Origin: JAVBLD01 sp031553705 | Lineage (GTDB): Bacteria; Bacteroidota; Bacteroidia; Bacteroidales; Marinifilaceae | NCBI GenBank assembly: GCA_031553705.1 | Contig: JAVBLD010000041.1 | Span: forward strand, 1-27,371 | Reading direction: 5' to 3' | Length of the DNA: 27,371 bases | In this document: piece after piece, positions 8,404 to 16,583 of the stretch | How the letters are laid out: each line of letters opens with the position of its first letter | How positions within the stretch are numbered: the stretch's first letter is position 1 | Notes under the pieces: model-generated | Told to the model about the DNA's origin: nothing | The model's input: only the letters and a program-made list of their open reading frames with translations | Database searches by the model: none | Translations under genes and position numbers: made by a program

Positions 8404-8434
8404 CAAAGGTATGAAAAAAATATTGGTAATCAAT
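8404..8434 (-). promoter_or_regulatory. Minus-strand Bacteroidetes-type promoter
   Basis: Read on the minus strand, ATTG (8434-8431), then 19 bp, then TACCTTTG (8411-8404) fits the -33/-7 consensus with one mismatch. It faces the secreted-protein gene and would give an unusually long leader of about 200 nt before its ATG at 8195. A weaker TATCCTTG (8234-8227) closer to the gene is an alternative. Confidence 0.5.
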
Positions 8435-8617
8435 CGGCAGACGTAAAAATATACGAATCAGGGTTATTAAAATGCGAATTCCGGCGGTAACTCCGCATTT
8501 GTATGTCAAAACGATAAAAATCGAAATAAAATGAAAAAATTGTTGCACTAGAAAAGTATTACAGAGATATTAAAATATATTAGAAAGAAAAATGTGAGAT
8601 TAAAATATTAAAAGAAC

Positions 8618-8654
8618 TAAATTTGTACTATCTTGGGTTCCGAATTGTTCGGAA
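8618..8654 (+). promoter_or_regulatory. -7 element and 17-bp palindrome before the M60/GH2 genes
   Basis: TAAATTTG (8618-8625) matches the Bacteroidetes -7 box exactly; the -33 box is weak (TGTG at 8593-8596, 21 bp away). Thirteen bases downstream, TTCCGAA-TTG-TTCGGAA (8638-8654) is a perfect 7-bp inverted repeat at or just after the expected transcription start. It could be an operator or a leader hairpin. A second -7-like TAGTTTTG sits at 8687-8694, nearer the ATG. Confidence 0.45.
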
Positions 8655-8712
8655 TGATGGTTCCAATATTATTTTTGAGGTGTATATAGTTTTGAAAATC
8701 AGAATATTGAAT

Positions 8713-10530
8713 ATGAAAAAACAAGACATATTAACGATGATGTTATTGCTATGGGCAATGATGCCTGCTTTATCTCAGAAGGTAGAAAGCAGCGATAGCA
8801 AGAGTATGAAAAAGGATGCCGCGAAATTTACCGATGAATTGTTTACCAGACTAAAGCCCGGAGCGGCAATATCCGAAATTCGGGATACCGTTCTACGGAG
8901 AATCGCACGGGAGATGCAGGCCGGCTGTTATCCTGCAACATTCCGGATACAGATATATGAAGCCTATCCGGTTGTGCGGGAGGTTGCAAAAAAGTTAAAA
9001 ACCAGTACATACAATCAGTTTGAGAATCCGACCGGGATCTATTTTTTGGAGGATGAGGATGTGATGTTGTTTATCAGTGAGTTAGACGGCGAACAGGTTA
9101 TGCTCAGGGTGCATGATTGGGGACCCGACGGAGGAGACCAATCTTATCCGTTGCAGAGCGGAACCAACCGGATAAAAATAAAGAACAAGGGCCTGGGATA
9201 TATCAGTTATTATACCGATAACTGGCAACAGGCGAAACCGGTCCGGGTCCATATTCCTTCCGGCAGGGTAAACGGATATTTTGATTCCGGAAAACATTCC
9301 GGTAAAGATTGGAAGTCTCTTTTGGAAAGTGCCGTATGCGACATAATTGATATCCGGGGTAAATATGTGCAATTGGCCTATCCGGTGGAGGCTATGAAAG
9401 AGTTTTGCCCGGGAAAGGGATTGGAATTAATGCAGCTGTATGATAGCATCATCCGGATCCAGTACGACTTGATGGGATTGATAAAATATGACAAATGCCC
9501 CAAAAACAGAATGTTCGGCCGGGTGATCTGGAAAGGATATATGCATGCCGACGGGACAGGCGCTGCTTTTCATAACAGTACGATGAAAACGGTCGGAAAT
9601 CCGGATGCTTTACGAAAGAACAGCTGGGGGGTTGCGCACGAGTTCGGTCATGTCAACCAAACCCGTCCCGGCATGAAGTGGGTGTCTACAACGGAAGTTA
9701 CCAATAATATTTTTTCGATCTGGACACAGCATATCTTCTCTCCGGACCATCTCAGGCTGGAGGATGAGGTAATAAACAGTGGGGATGGCCGGATGCTCGG
9801 AGGGCGTTTCAATGCTTACTTGAATAGTGGTATAGTCTGTGGCGAACCGTGGTTATGCCAGCAGGGACCCGATAAGATGAAGGGCTATGAAAACGGAGGA
9901 GACCATTTTGTGAAGTTATGTCCGTTATGGCAGTTGCAGTTGTATTACGGAGCGGCCGGGCAAGGCAATCCGGATCTGTTTGCCGATGTCACTGAGATTG
10001 TCCGGAATACGGATGAAAGAAAGATGTCGAATGGAAGATTGCAACTGAATTTTATTAAAAACGCTTGTGATGTGCAAAAGGAGGATTTAACCGATTTCTT
10101 TATGAAAGCAGGTTTATTGAAACCGATAGACCGTTATATGGATGATTATACGAAAGGCCAGTTGACCATCACCGAGGCCGATTGCAGGGAACTGGTTGAG
10201 TACGCAAAGCGTTATCCCAAGCCGGTCAGTCCTGTGATTTATTATATCAGCGGACATTGTGTGGCGGCATATCGCGATCGGCTTGCCGTGGAAGGTCATT
10301 ATAATAAAGGGGTGAAAATTACCGATAAGGCTCTTGCAATTTCTCATGATGTATGGAAAAATGTTACTGTATTTGAAACCTATAAAGGAGATGAATTGAT
10401 CAGATTGGCTATGGTAGGCAGCGGTTCGTCCGATAACAGTTCCACGCTGGTACAATATCCGGAGGGAGCAACCCGTGTGGAAGCGGTGGCATGGGATGGT
10501 GCAAGGACGCTGGTATATGGGAAACGGTAA
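8713..10530 (+). CDS. Secreted M60 (enhancin-like) metallopeptidase
   Basis: This is a zinc metallopeptidase of the M60-like family, whose characterised members cleave mucins and other O-glycoproteins. From the ATG at 8713 the protein has 605 residues and starts with a signal peptide (MKKQDILTMMLLLWAMMPALSQ). The M60 N-terminal signature is visible as YPLQSGTNRIKIKNKGLGYISYYTD near 155-180. The zinc site is HEFGH (H309, E310, H313) with the third ligand Glu 15 residues later in TTEVTNN (E328), matching HExxH-X(8,28)-E. The frame can be read from a TTG at 8623, but that TTG lies within the -7 promoter box and the added residues would precede the signal peptide. The secreted GH2 gene begins 37 bp after its stop, pointing to joint breakdown of glycoproteins. 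Confidence 0.88.
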   Translation: MKKQDILTMMLLLWAMMPALSQKVESSDSKSMKKDAAKFTDELFTRLKPGAAISEIRDTVLRRIAREMQAGCYPATFRIQIYEAYPVVREVAKKLKTSTYNQFENPTGIYFLEDEDVMLFISELDGEQVMLRVHDWGPDGGDQSYPLQSGTNRIKIKNKGLGYISYYTDNWQQAKPVRVHIPSGRVNGYFDSGKHSGKDWKSLLESAVCDIIDIRGKYVQLAYPVEAMKEFCPGKGLELMQLYDSIIRIQYDLMGLIKYDKCPKNRMFGRVIWKGYMHADGTGAAFHNSTMKTVGNPDALRKNSWGVAHEFGHVNQTRPGMKWVSTTEVTNNIFSIWTQHIFSPDHLRLEDEVINSGDGRMLGGRFNAYLNSGIVCGEPWLCQQGPDKMKGYENGGDHFVKLCPLWQLQLYYGAAGQGNPDLFADVTEIVRNTDERKMSNGRLQLNFIKNACDVQKEDLTDFFMKAGLLKPIDRYMDDYTKGQLTITEADCRELVEYAKRYPKPVSPVIYYISGHCVAAYRDRLAVEGHYNKGVKITDKALAISHDVWKNVTVFETYKGDELIRLAMVGSGSSDNSSTLVQYPEGATRVEAVAWDGARTLVYGKR

Positions 10531-10567
10531 TGCTAATACATAATCTAATAAATAAAATAGAGAAGTG

Positions 10568-13500
10568 ATGCGTAAGACTACATTTGTACTTATTCTGTCT
10601 TGTATTGTTATGCAAATACTGGCAGGTAGACCACCCTTGAAAGGGTTCAGTTATTTCCCGGCTGAAAGCCCGGTCGGAAATGAGTGGGAATCTCCCGAAA
10701 ACCTGGCATTGAACAAAGAGCAGCCGCGGGCTTGGTTTTTCACGTTTCAGGATGTCGAAAGCGCCCGGAAGGTATTGCCGGAAAATAGTAAATTCTGGCA
10801 ATCGCTGGATGGAATATGGAAATTTAACTGGGCTCCGGATCCGAATTCCCGGCCGAAAGAATTTTATAAAACAGATTTTGATGTTTCGCTCTGGGACAAT
10901 ATTCCGGTTCCTTCCAGTTGGAATATCTACGGTATTCAAAAAGACGGAAGTTTAAAATACGGCGTTCCTATTTATGTAAATCAAAAGGTGATATTTCAAC
11001 ACTCGGTGAAGGTAGATGACTGGCGTGGCGGAGTGATGCGTACACCGCCTGCAAATTGGACCACCTATAAACACCGTAACGAGATCGGATCGTTTCGCCG
11101 TGAATTTGAAATTCCTCAGGATTGGGATGGCCGTGAGGTGTTTATCCAGTTTGACGGCGTCGATTCGTTCTTCTATCTCTGGATCAATGGGCAGTATGTC
11201 GGATTTTCGAAAAACTCCCGTAATGCGGCGTGCTTTGATATTACAAAATTTCTTCGTAAAGGGAAAAACATAGTCGCTACTGAGGTTTACCGCAATTCCG
11301 ACGCCTCTTTTCTGGAAGCGCAGGATATGTTCCGGCTTCCGGGTATCTTTCGTACGGTGGCACTATATGCTACTCCGAAGGTACATATCCGCGACCTGGT
11401 TGTGATTCCTGACCTGGATAAAACATATACCGACGGTTCGTTGACGATCAGCACGGATATCCGTAATCTGGGCAAAAAAATGGCAAAAGGTTACAGGCTG
11501 GTCTATTCTCTGTTTGAGAATAAATTATATTCCGAGGAGAATATTCCGGTAGCGAATACGACGGTAGCGACGGTTGTTCAATCGATACCTTTTAACCAGA
11601 CGGCAGAAGTCGATGATGTGGTGTTGAACGTGAAAGCGCCCAAGAAATGGTCGTCCGAATATCCTTATCGCTATACGCTGGTTGCGGAGCTGAAAGACGC
11701 CAAAAACAAGACGGTGGAGATCGTTTCAACCATTGTCGGTTTCCGTAAAGTAGAGATCAGAAACACTCCGGCTACAGAGGATGAGTTCGGACTGGCAGGC
11801 CGTTATTATTATGTGAATGGTAAGACGGTAAAACTGAAAGGTACAAACCGTCATGAGACGAACCCGGCGGTAGGACGCGCCATCACCCGCGAAATGATGG
11901 AAAAAGAGATCATGCTTATGAAGCGCGCCAATATCAATCATGTACGTAACTCCCATTATCCTACCGCTCCTTATTGGTATTACCTTTGCGATAAGTATGG
12001 AATATACCTTGAAGATGAGGCTAATATAGAGTCGCACGAGTATTATTATGGCGAAGCGTCGCTTTCGCATCCGGTGGAGTGGGAGAGTGCTCATGTTGCC
12101 CGAGTGTTGGAGATGGTTTATGCCACGATCAATCATCCGGCTATTGTTATCTGGTCGTTGGGTAATGAGGCAGGCCCCGGTAAAAATTTTGTCACAGCTT
12201 ATCATGCATTGAAAGAAGTGGACCAATCCCGTCCTGTCCAGTATGAACGGAACAATAACATTGTGGATATGGGGTCCAATCAGTACCCTTCGATCGGTTG
12301 GACACGAGGAGCCGTTAAGGGAACTTATAACATCAAATACCCATTTCATATTTCGGAATATGCCCACTCTATGGGCAATGCATGTGGGAACCTGATTGAT
12401 TACTGGGATGCAATCGAGTCTACTAATTTCTTTTGTGGTGCTGCTATTTGGGATTGGGTGGATCAGTCGATGTACAATTACGATAAGAAGACAGGAGAGC
12501 GTTATCTGGCTTATGGCGGTGATTTCGGAGATATACCTAATGACGGACAATTTGTGATGAATGGGATTGTGTTTGCCGACCTGACACCGAAACCACAGTA
12601 TTTTGAGGTGAGAAAGGTATATCAAAACTTTGGGGTAAAAGCGGTTGATGTAAAAAGAGGTATGTTTGAGATTTTCAATAAATACTATTTCAAGGATCTT
12701 TCGGACTATGATGTGAGATGGTCGCTTTATGATAACGGCGGAGAGGTGAAGAGCGGTTATGTAAGATCTGGAGTAGTTCCGGCGCGTACCAGAATCGACG
12801 TAATGATTCCTTATCTGTATGACAACTTAAAAAGCGAATCGGAGTATTTTGTAAAGATCCAGTTTCTATTGAATAAAGATATGCCTTGGGGAGACAAGGG
12901 GTTTGTCGAGGCAGAGGAGCAGATACTGGTGAAGGAAGCTGTCAATCGTCCGTCTGTCGGCGAAGCCTCGGATAAATATGGAAAGTTGGCCTATATTGAT
13001 ACGCCATCTTCTATTAAAACGATAAAAGGAGATCGTTTCGAGGTAAAGTTCGATATCCTAACAGGAACTATTTACAGCCTGGCTTATGATAGCGAGACGA
13101 TTATTGCCGAAGGCAACGGTCCGAAACTGGATGCATTGCGTGCATTTGTGAATAATGACAACTGGTTTTTTGCCCAATGGTTTGAAAGAGGGTTGCATAA
13201 TCTGGTACATAAAGTTACCAATAGCAAAATCATAACAAAAGGCGAAACAGTCGTTCTGGCCTTTACGGTAGAGTCGCAGGCTCCGAATGCAGCTAAAATC
13301 CATGGCGGAACGACTACAGGGGAAAATAGTATAGAGGAGTTGAAGGACAGAAAGTTCGATCATAATGATTTTAAGTTTACAACCAATCAGATATGGACCG
13401 TCTACCGGGATGGCTCTATCGAACTGGAATCGAGTATTACTTCCAATCAGCCTGGCTTGGTATTGCCTCGTTTGGGATATGTGATGAAAGTACCTCAAAA

Positions 13501-14587
13501 GTATGCTGACTTTACCTATTACGGCCGGGGCCCTGTAGATAATTATTCCGATCGTAAGAGTGGACAATTTATTGAACAACACCATAATACGGTAGTCGGT
13601 GAGCTTGTGAATTTCCCGAAACCGCAGGATATTGGCAATCATGAAGATGTCCGCTGGTGTGCGTTGACCGATAAAACAGGGCGCGGAGCGGTTTTTGTAG
13701 CTGTTAACCGTTTATCGGTATCGGCTCTTCCCTATTCTGCCCTTGATCTGATCCTGGCTCCCTATTTTTATCGACTGCCGCCTGTCAGTGACACATATCT
13801 TCATCTGGATGTTGCCGTAACCGGTCTCGGTGGTAATAGTTGCGGACAGGGAGCGCCATTGGAACAGGACAGGGTGTATGCCGACAATCATCATACAGGT
13901 TTTATTATCCGTCCCGCCGGAAAGGATCTGGCAGCCATTGCAAATGTAAAACCGGCCGGAGAAGTGCCGCTTTCAATCCTTCGGAACGGTTCCGGTGCGG
14001 TGGAATTTTCATTTGTCCGGAAAGATGCGGTGATCTGCTATACGGTTGATAAGGGTAAAGCAAAGGAGTATACGCAACCTGTTCCGTTACGGAATGGGGG
14101 GACTGTTACCGCTTGGTTTAAGGATAACCCGGCGATAAAAACCGTGATGTCGTTCGATAAAATAGAGAGTGTTCAAACGGAAGTCGTTTATGTGAGCAGC
14201 CAGGAAGCCGGTGAAGGGGATGCCAAGCATCTGACTGATGGTGATCCGAATACCATTTGGCATACAATGTATTCGGTGACTGTTGCGAAACACCCGCATT
14301 GGGTAGATCTGGACGCGGGAGAGGTGAAACCGATAAAAGGCTTTATCTATCTGCCTCGTCAGGACGGAGCCAACGGCAATATAAAAGATTATACAATTCA
14401 GGTAAGTACCGATGGAAAAGAATGGGATAAACCCATCCATAAAGGGGCATTCGAAAATAATTTAAAAGAGAAGATAGTGATATTCGAAAAACCTGTAAAA
14501 GCCCGGTATATCAGGTTTACAGCCCTGAGCGAACAACGTGGGCAGGATTTTGCTTCCGGCGCCGAAATTACTATTTTAGTAGAATAA
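10568..14587 (+). CDS. Secreted GH2 glycosidase, beta-galactosidase-like, with C-terminal discoidin-like domain
   Basis: This 1339-residue protein has a signal peptide (MRKTTFVLILSCIVMQILAG) and the LacZ order: GH2 sugar-binding domain (about 35-250), immunoglobulin-like domain (about 265-390), TIM barrel (about 395-690), and a C-terminal beta-galactosidase small chain-like region (about 830-1120). The acid/base Glu is in WSLGNEAG (E534) and the nucleophile in HISEYAHSMGN (E597). The last roughly 140 residues, with HLTDGDPNTIWHT, PHWVDLDAGEVKPIKGF and ARYIRFTA, are an F5/8 type C (CBM32-like) module, which in such enzymes binds galactose-type sugars. GTG at 10565 could extend it by one codon; ATG at 10568 is preferred. 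It follows the M60 peptidase closely, fitting removal of beta-galactose from mucin-type glycans, but the exact substrate is inference. Confidence 0.9.
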   Translation: MRKTTFVLILSCIVMQILAGRPPLKGFSYFPAESPVGNEWESPENLALNKEQPRAWFFTFQDVESARKVLPENSKFWQSLDGIWKFNWAPDPNSRPKEFYKTDFDVSLWDNIPVPSSWNIYGIQKDGSLKYGVPIYVNQKVIFQHSVKVDDWRGGVMRTPPANWTTYKHRNEIGSFRREFEIPQDWDGREVFIQFDGVDSFFYLWINGQYVGFSKNSRNAACFDITKFLRKGKNIVATEVYRNSDASFLEAQDMFRLPGIFRTVALYATPKVHIRDLVVIPDLDKTYTDGSLTISTDIRNLGKKMAKGYRLVYSLFENKLYSEENIPVANTTVATVVQSIPFNQTAEVDDVVLNVKAPKKWSSEYPYRYTLVAELKDAKNKTVEIVSTIVGFRKVEIRNTPATEDEFGLAGRYYYVNGKTVKLKGTNRHETNPAVGRAITREMMEKEIMLMKRANINHVRNSHYPTAPYWYYLCDKYGIYLEDEANIESHEYYYGEASLSHPVEWESAHVARVLEMVYATINHPAIVIWSLGNEAGPGKNFVTAYHALKEVDQSRPVQYERNNNIVDMGSNQYPSIGWTRGAVKGTYNIKYPFHISEYAHSMGNACGNLIDYWDAIESTNFFCGAAIWDWVDQSMYNYDKKTGERYLAYGGDFGDIPNDGQFVMNGIVFADLTPKPQYFEVRKVYQNFGVKAVDVKRGMFEIFNKYYFKDLSDYDVRWSLYDNGGEVKSGYVRSGVVPARTRIDVMIPYLYDNLKSESEYFVKIQFLLNKDMPWGDKGFVEAEEQILVKEAVNRPSVGEASDKYGKLAYIDTPSSIKTIKGDRFEVKFDILTGTIYSLAYDSETIIAEGNGPKLDALRAFVNNDNWFFAQWFERGLHNLVHKVTNSKIITKGETVVLAFTVESQAPNAAKIHGGTTTGENSIEELKDRKFDHNDFKFTTNQIWTVYRDGSIELESSITSNQPGLVLPRLGYVMKVPQKYADFTYYGRGPVDNYSDRKSGQFIEQHHNTVVGELVNFPKPQDIGNHEDVRWCALTDKTGRGAVFVAVNRLSVSALPYSALDLILAPYFYRLPPVSDTYLHLDVAVTGLGGNSCGQGAPLEQDRVYADNHHTGFIIRPAGKDLAAIANVKPAGEVPLSILRNGSGAVEFSFVRKDAVICYTVDKGKAKEYTQPVPLRNGGTVTAWFKDNPAIKTVMSFDKIESVQTEVVYVSSQEAGEGDAKHLTDGDPNTIWHTMYSVTVAKHPHWVDLDAGEVKPIKGFIYLPRQDGANGNIKDYTIQVSTDGKEWDKPIHKGAFENNLKEKIVIFEKPVKARYIRFTALSEQRGQDFASGAEITILVE

Positions 14588-14596
14588 TGTTTAGGG

Positions 14597-14656
14597 AATT
14601 ATGAGTGATGAATTATGAGTGAAAAAGTTGTCACTCATAATTCATCACTCGTAATT
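14597..14656. repeat. 26-bp inverted repeat built of heptamers
   Basis: Arm one (14597-14622) reads AATTATG AGTGATG AATTATG AGTGA; after an 8-base loop, arm two (14631-14656) is its reverse complement except for one G-U-compatible position. The resulting hairpin has 26 pairs. It starts 9 bp after the GH2 stop and ends 12 bp before the preferred ttcA start. No U-run follows, so it is not a classical terminator. Confidence 0.85.
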
Positions 14657-14668
14657 TATTTAGATCCT

Positions 14669-15403
14669 ATGGAGGAAAAGAAAAAGGAAAAGGTATTTAT
14701 GCGGGATTTTTTCCGTAAAGTGGGGAAAGCGATATTCGATTACCGGTTGATTGAGGATGGAGACCGGATTCTGGTTGGGGTGTCGGGAGGTAAAGATTCT
14801 TTGGCATTGCTGGAAGTACTGGCCTTGCGGGCAAGAGACAAAAAAAACGATTATACGGTGGTGGCTGCCCATATTGCATTGGAAAATGTAACGTATGAAG
14901 TAGACCGTGATTATTTGCAGGCATTTTGCGACCGTTTAGGAGTGCAATTCGTACACCGGACGATTGGAATCGAGTTTGAAAAAGCCGCAAAAAAGCCGAC
15001 TTGTTTTATCTGTTCGTGGAATCGGCGAAAGGCTTTATTCGAGATAGCTAAAACATATAATTGTAAAAAACTGGCGCTGGGACATCATCGGGATGATGCT
15101 ATAGAAAGCTTGCTGATGAGTATGATGTTTAACGGAACAATTGCCAGTATGCCGCCGAATTTGTCGATGTTTGATGATACGTTCACGTTGATTCGTCCCC
15201 TGATTTATCTTACTAATGACGAGATGCTGGAGTATGCCCGCTATCGTGATTTCAAGAAACAAAAGAAAAGTTGTCCATACGAAAAGGCGACCAACCGGGA
15301 TGCCGTTGGCCGGATAATCCGGCAGATGGAGGCTCTCTCTCCGCATGTCAAAAGTAACCTGTTTGCTGCGATGAAAAACATTCAGACAGAATATTTGCCA
15401 TAA
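14669..15403 (+). CDS. ttcA: tRNA 2-thiocytidine biosynthesis protein TtcA
   Basis: TtcA uses ATP and an iron-sulfur cluster to place sulfur on cytidine 32 of tRNAs in the cytoplasm. The 244-residue product shows the PP-loop ATP-pyrophosphatase motif GVSGGKDSL near residues 37-45. The three cysteines expected to bind the [4Fe-4S] cluster are in CFIC (C112, C115) and KKSCPYE (C202). LALGHHRDDAIESLLM is the conserved nucleotide-binding helix. The frame stays open upstream to ATG 14615, but those 18 codons lie in the heptamer hairpin and encode repeat-derived residues, so ATG 14669 is preferred; ATG 14699 with an upstream GGAAAAGG is also possible. The related tRNA-lysidine synthase is excluded by the cysteine pattern. 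It may be read with the GH2 gene or from a promoter I could not place. Confidence 0.85.
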   Translation: MEEKKKEKVFMRDFFRKVGKAIFDYRLIEDGDRILVGVSGGKDSLALLEVLALRARDKKNDYTVVAAHIALENVTYEVDRDYLQAFCDRLGVQFVHRTIGIEFEKAAKKPTCFICSWNRRKALFEIAKTYNCKKLALGHHRDDAIESLLMSMMFNGTIASMPPNLSMFDDTFTLIRPLIYLTNDEMLEYARYRDFKKQKKSCPYEKATNRDAVGRIIRQMEALSPHVKSNLFAAMKNIQTEYLP

Positions 15404-15477
15404 GTGATGATGAAGGAATCTGCTTCTATAATTGTGCCAAAAGCGCTATTAATTCCTCCGAGTTTTTTATCAAAAAA

Positions 15478-15508
15478 TTTGTTATTTCAAAAAGAATTTC
15501 TACCTTTG
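15478..15508 (+). promoter_or_regulatory. Consensus Bacteroidetes promoter of greA
   Basis: TTTG (15478-15481), exactly 19 bp, then TACCTTTG (15501-15508) is a perfect match to TTTG-N19-TAnnTTTG, the best promoter in the window. Transcription should begin near 15514, about 117 nt before the greA ATG. Confidence 0.8.
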
Positions 15509-15513
15509 TATCC

Positions 15514-15601
15514 GGAGGTGAGGATTCTAAAACAATAAAACAAAGGAATTCTTTTTTAGATAAAGGCACTTATTGGAGGATAAGTGTCATTTATTTTTTT
15601 A
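15514..15601 (+). ncRNA. greA leader with terminator-like hairpin (possible small RNA)
   Basis: Between the greA promoter and the coding region lie two potential hairpins. The first pairs AGGATTC with GAATTCT across an 18-base loop. The second pairs GGCACTTAT (15565-15573) with ATAAGTGTC (15580-15588) around TGGAGG and is followed by a T-rich run ending in seven Ts (to 15600). This is an intrinsic-terminator layout that would release an RNA of about 85-90 nt, leaving greA to depend on readthrough. No second promoter is visible after the run. Confidence 0.5.
15565..15601 (+). terminator. Intrinsic terminator/attenuator in the greA leader
   Basis: A 9-bp stem with one G-U pair, a 6-base loop and a T-rich tail lies downstream of the greA promoter and 30 bp upstream of its ATG. 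It could also end readthrough from ttcA, but its place after the promoter means all greA transcripts must pass it. Confidence 0.65.
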
Positions 15602-15630
15602 TATGCGTAAAAATATACAACAGAATAGTT

Positions 15631-16107
15631 ATGAGCAAGAAAGTGTCTTACGTTACAAAAGAGGGGTTGAAAAAACTTCAGGATGAACTTGAGAGGCTAC
15701 AGAATGTAGAACGCCCCCGGATTTCCAAAGCGATTGGAGAAGCGATAGAAAAAGGAGATATATCGGAAAATGCGGAGTACGACGCCGCTAAAGACGAACA
15801 AGGATTATTGGAAGCAAAAATCGCACAGTTGCAGGATTTGATAGCGACCTGTCGTGTCATCGATGAGTCGCAGATTGGTACGTCAAAAGTGCAGATGCTG
15901 AATAAAGTGACCATTAAAAATATAAAAACCGGAGCGACGATGATATATACATTGGTATCGGAAACGGAAGCCAATTTCAAAGAGGGGAAATTATCCATTC
16001 ACACTCCTATTGCTCAGGCGCTTGTCGGGAAAAAGATAGGCGATAAAGTGTCGGTGAATGTACCTGCCGGCATAATGGAGCTTGAGATATTGGATATTGG
16101 TTTATAA
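15631..16107 (+). CDS. greA: Transcription elongation factor GreA
   Basis: GreA enters the secondary channel of RNA polymerase and makes the enzyme cut the 3' end of backtracked RNA, restarting stalled elongation. The 158-residue product has the usual length and layout: an N-terminal antiparallel coiled coil (about 10-75) with the acidic tip GDISENAEY (D43, E46, matching the catalytic pair D41/E44 of E. coli), then the C-terminal globular FKBP-like domain with the late motif TPIAQALVGKKIGDKVSV. The HIT gene follows 15 bp after the stop and the two probably share a transcript ending at the hairpin near 16538. Expression is probably tuned by the terminator-like hairpin in its leader. No strong ribosome-binding site is seen, as is usual in this phylum. 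Confidence 0.96.
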   Translation: MSKKVSYVTKEGLKKLQDELERLQNVERPRISKAIGEAIEKGDISENAEYDAAKDEQGLLEAKIAQLQDLIATCRVIDESQIGTSKVQMLNKVTIKNIKTGATMIYTLVSETEANFKEGKLSIHTPIAQALVGKKIGDKVSVNVPAGIMELEILDIGL

Positions 16108-16122
16108 TAAAAGGCAAAAGCG

Positions 16123-16515
16123 ATGTCATCCGTATTTACCAAAATCGTAAAAGGAGAAATTCCTTCCTACAAAGTGGCTGAGACAGAAAAGTATTATGCT
16201 TTTCTGGATATTTCTCCTTTGCAAAAAGGACACACATTGGTTATTCCCAAACGGGAAGAAGATTATATCTTTGATTTAACTGATGAAGAGTTGTCGGAAT
16301 TAATGATTTTTTCTAAGAAAGTAGCGAAGGCGATCCGGCAAAGCGTTCCTTGTCAGCGGGTTGGAATAGCTGTCATCGGACTTGATGTGCCTCATGCGCA
16401 TGTTCATTTGGTACCGATCAGTGGAGGAAATGATTTAAATTTTGCCAATCCGAAAAAACAGTTTTCAAAAGAAGAGATGCAAGCTTGTGCCGGGCTGATA
16501 AGCCGCAATATGTAA
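16123..16515 (+). CDS. HIT family nucleotide-binding protein
   Basis: The 130-residue product belongs to the histidine triad superfamily of nucleotide hydrolases and transferases. The triad is seen in full as HAHVHLVP (H91, H93, H95), with H93-V-H95 in the phosphate-binding loop, and the N-terminal half shows the family pattern FTKIVKGEIPSYKVAE and GHTLVIPKRE. This is the HinT-like branch, whose members split adenosine phosphoramidates or adenylated lysine in vitro; the physiological substrate is not settled. It sits 15 bp after greA and is followed by a terminator hairpin, so greA and this gene form a two-gene operon, an arrangement also common in related genomes to my knowledge. Confidence 0.93.
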   Translation: MSSVFTKIVKGEIPSYKVAETEKYYAFLDISPLQKGHTLVIPKREEDYIFDLTDEELSELMIFSKKVAKAIRQSVPCQRVGIAVIGLDVPHAHVHLVPISGGNDLNFANPKKQFSKEEMQACAGLISRNM

Positions 16516-16537
16516 ATACAAGTTTGTTAAATGAATC

Positions 16538-16566
16538 TAGGCGTCGTCAGACGCCTATTCTGTTTA
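16538..16566 (+). terminator. Terminator of the greA-HIT operon
   Basis: TAGGCGTC (16538-16545), loop GTCA, GACGCCTA (16550-16557) form a perfect 8-bp stem 22 bp after the HIT stop, followed by the moderately T-rich TTCTGTTTA. Confidence 0.7.
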
Positions 16567-16583
16567 TATCAGTTCTATAGCAG

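Larger units (their letters stand above)
8196..8712. other. Divergent intergenic region with control signals
   Basis: No gene is supported in these 517 bases. The region separates the minus-strand secreted protein from the plus-strand M60 peptidase. It holds a good minus-strand promoter (8404-8434), a plus-strand -7 element (8618-8625) followed by a perfect palindrome (8638-8654), an inverted repeat ACACAAT-atttc-ATTGTGT (8235-8253), and AAATGCG/CGCATTT arms at 8470-8476 and 8494-8500. The sequence is strongly AT-rich. Confidence 0.6.

Noticed and set aside
8623..8712. Upstream TTG start for the M60 peptidase
   Set aside because: The TTG is part of the -7 promoter box TAAATTTG and the extension would bury the signal peptide; ATG 8713 is preferred.
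11726..12625. Open frame of 299 codons on the minus strand
   Set aside because: It lies wholly inside the GH2 gene, whose catalytic motifs and domains are continuous on the plus strand; the antisense translation shows no family pattern.
14615..14668. Upstream ATG start for ttcA
   Set aside because: The added residues come from the heptamer hairpin and precede the family's normal N-terminus.
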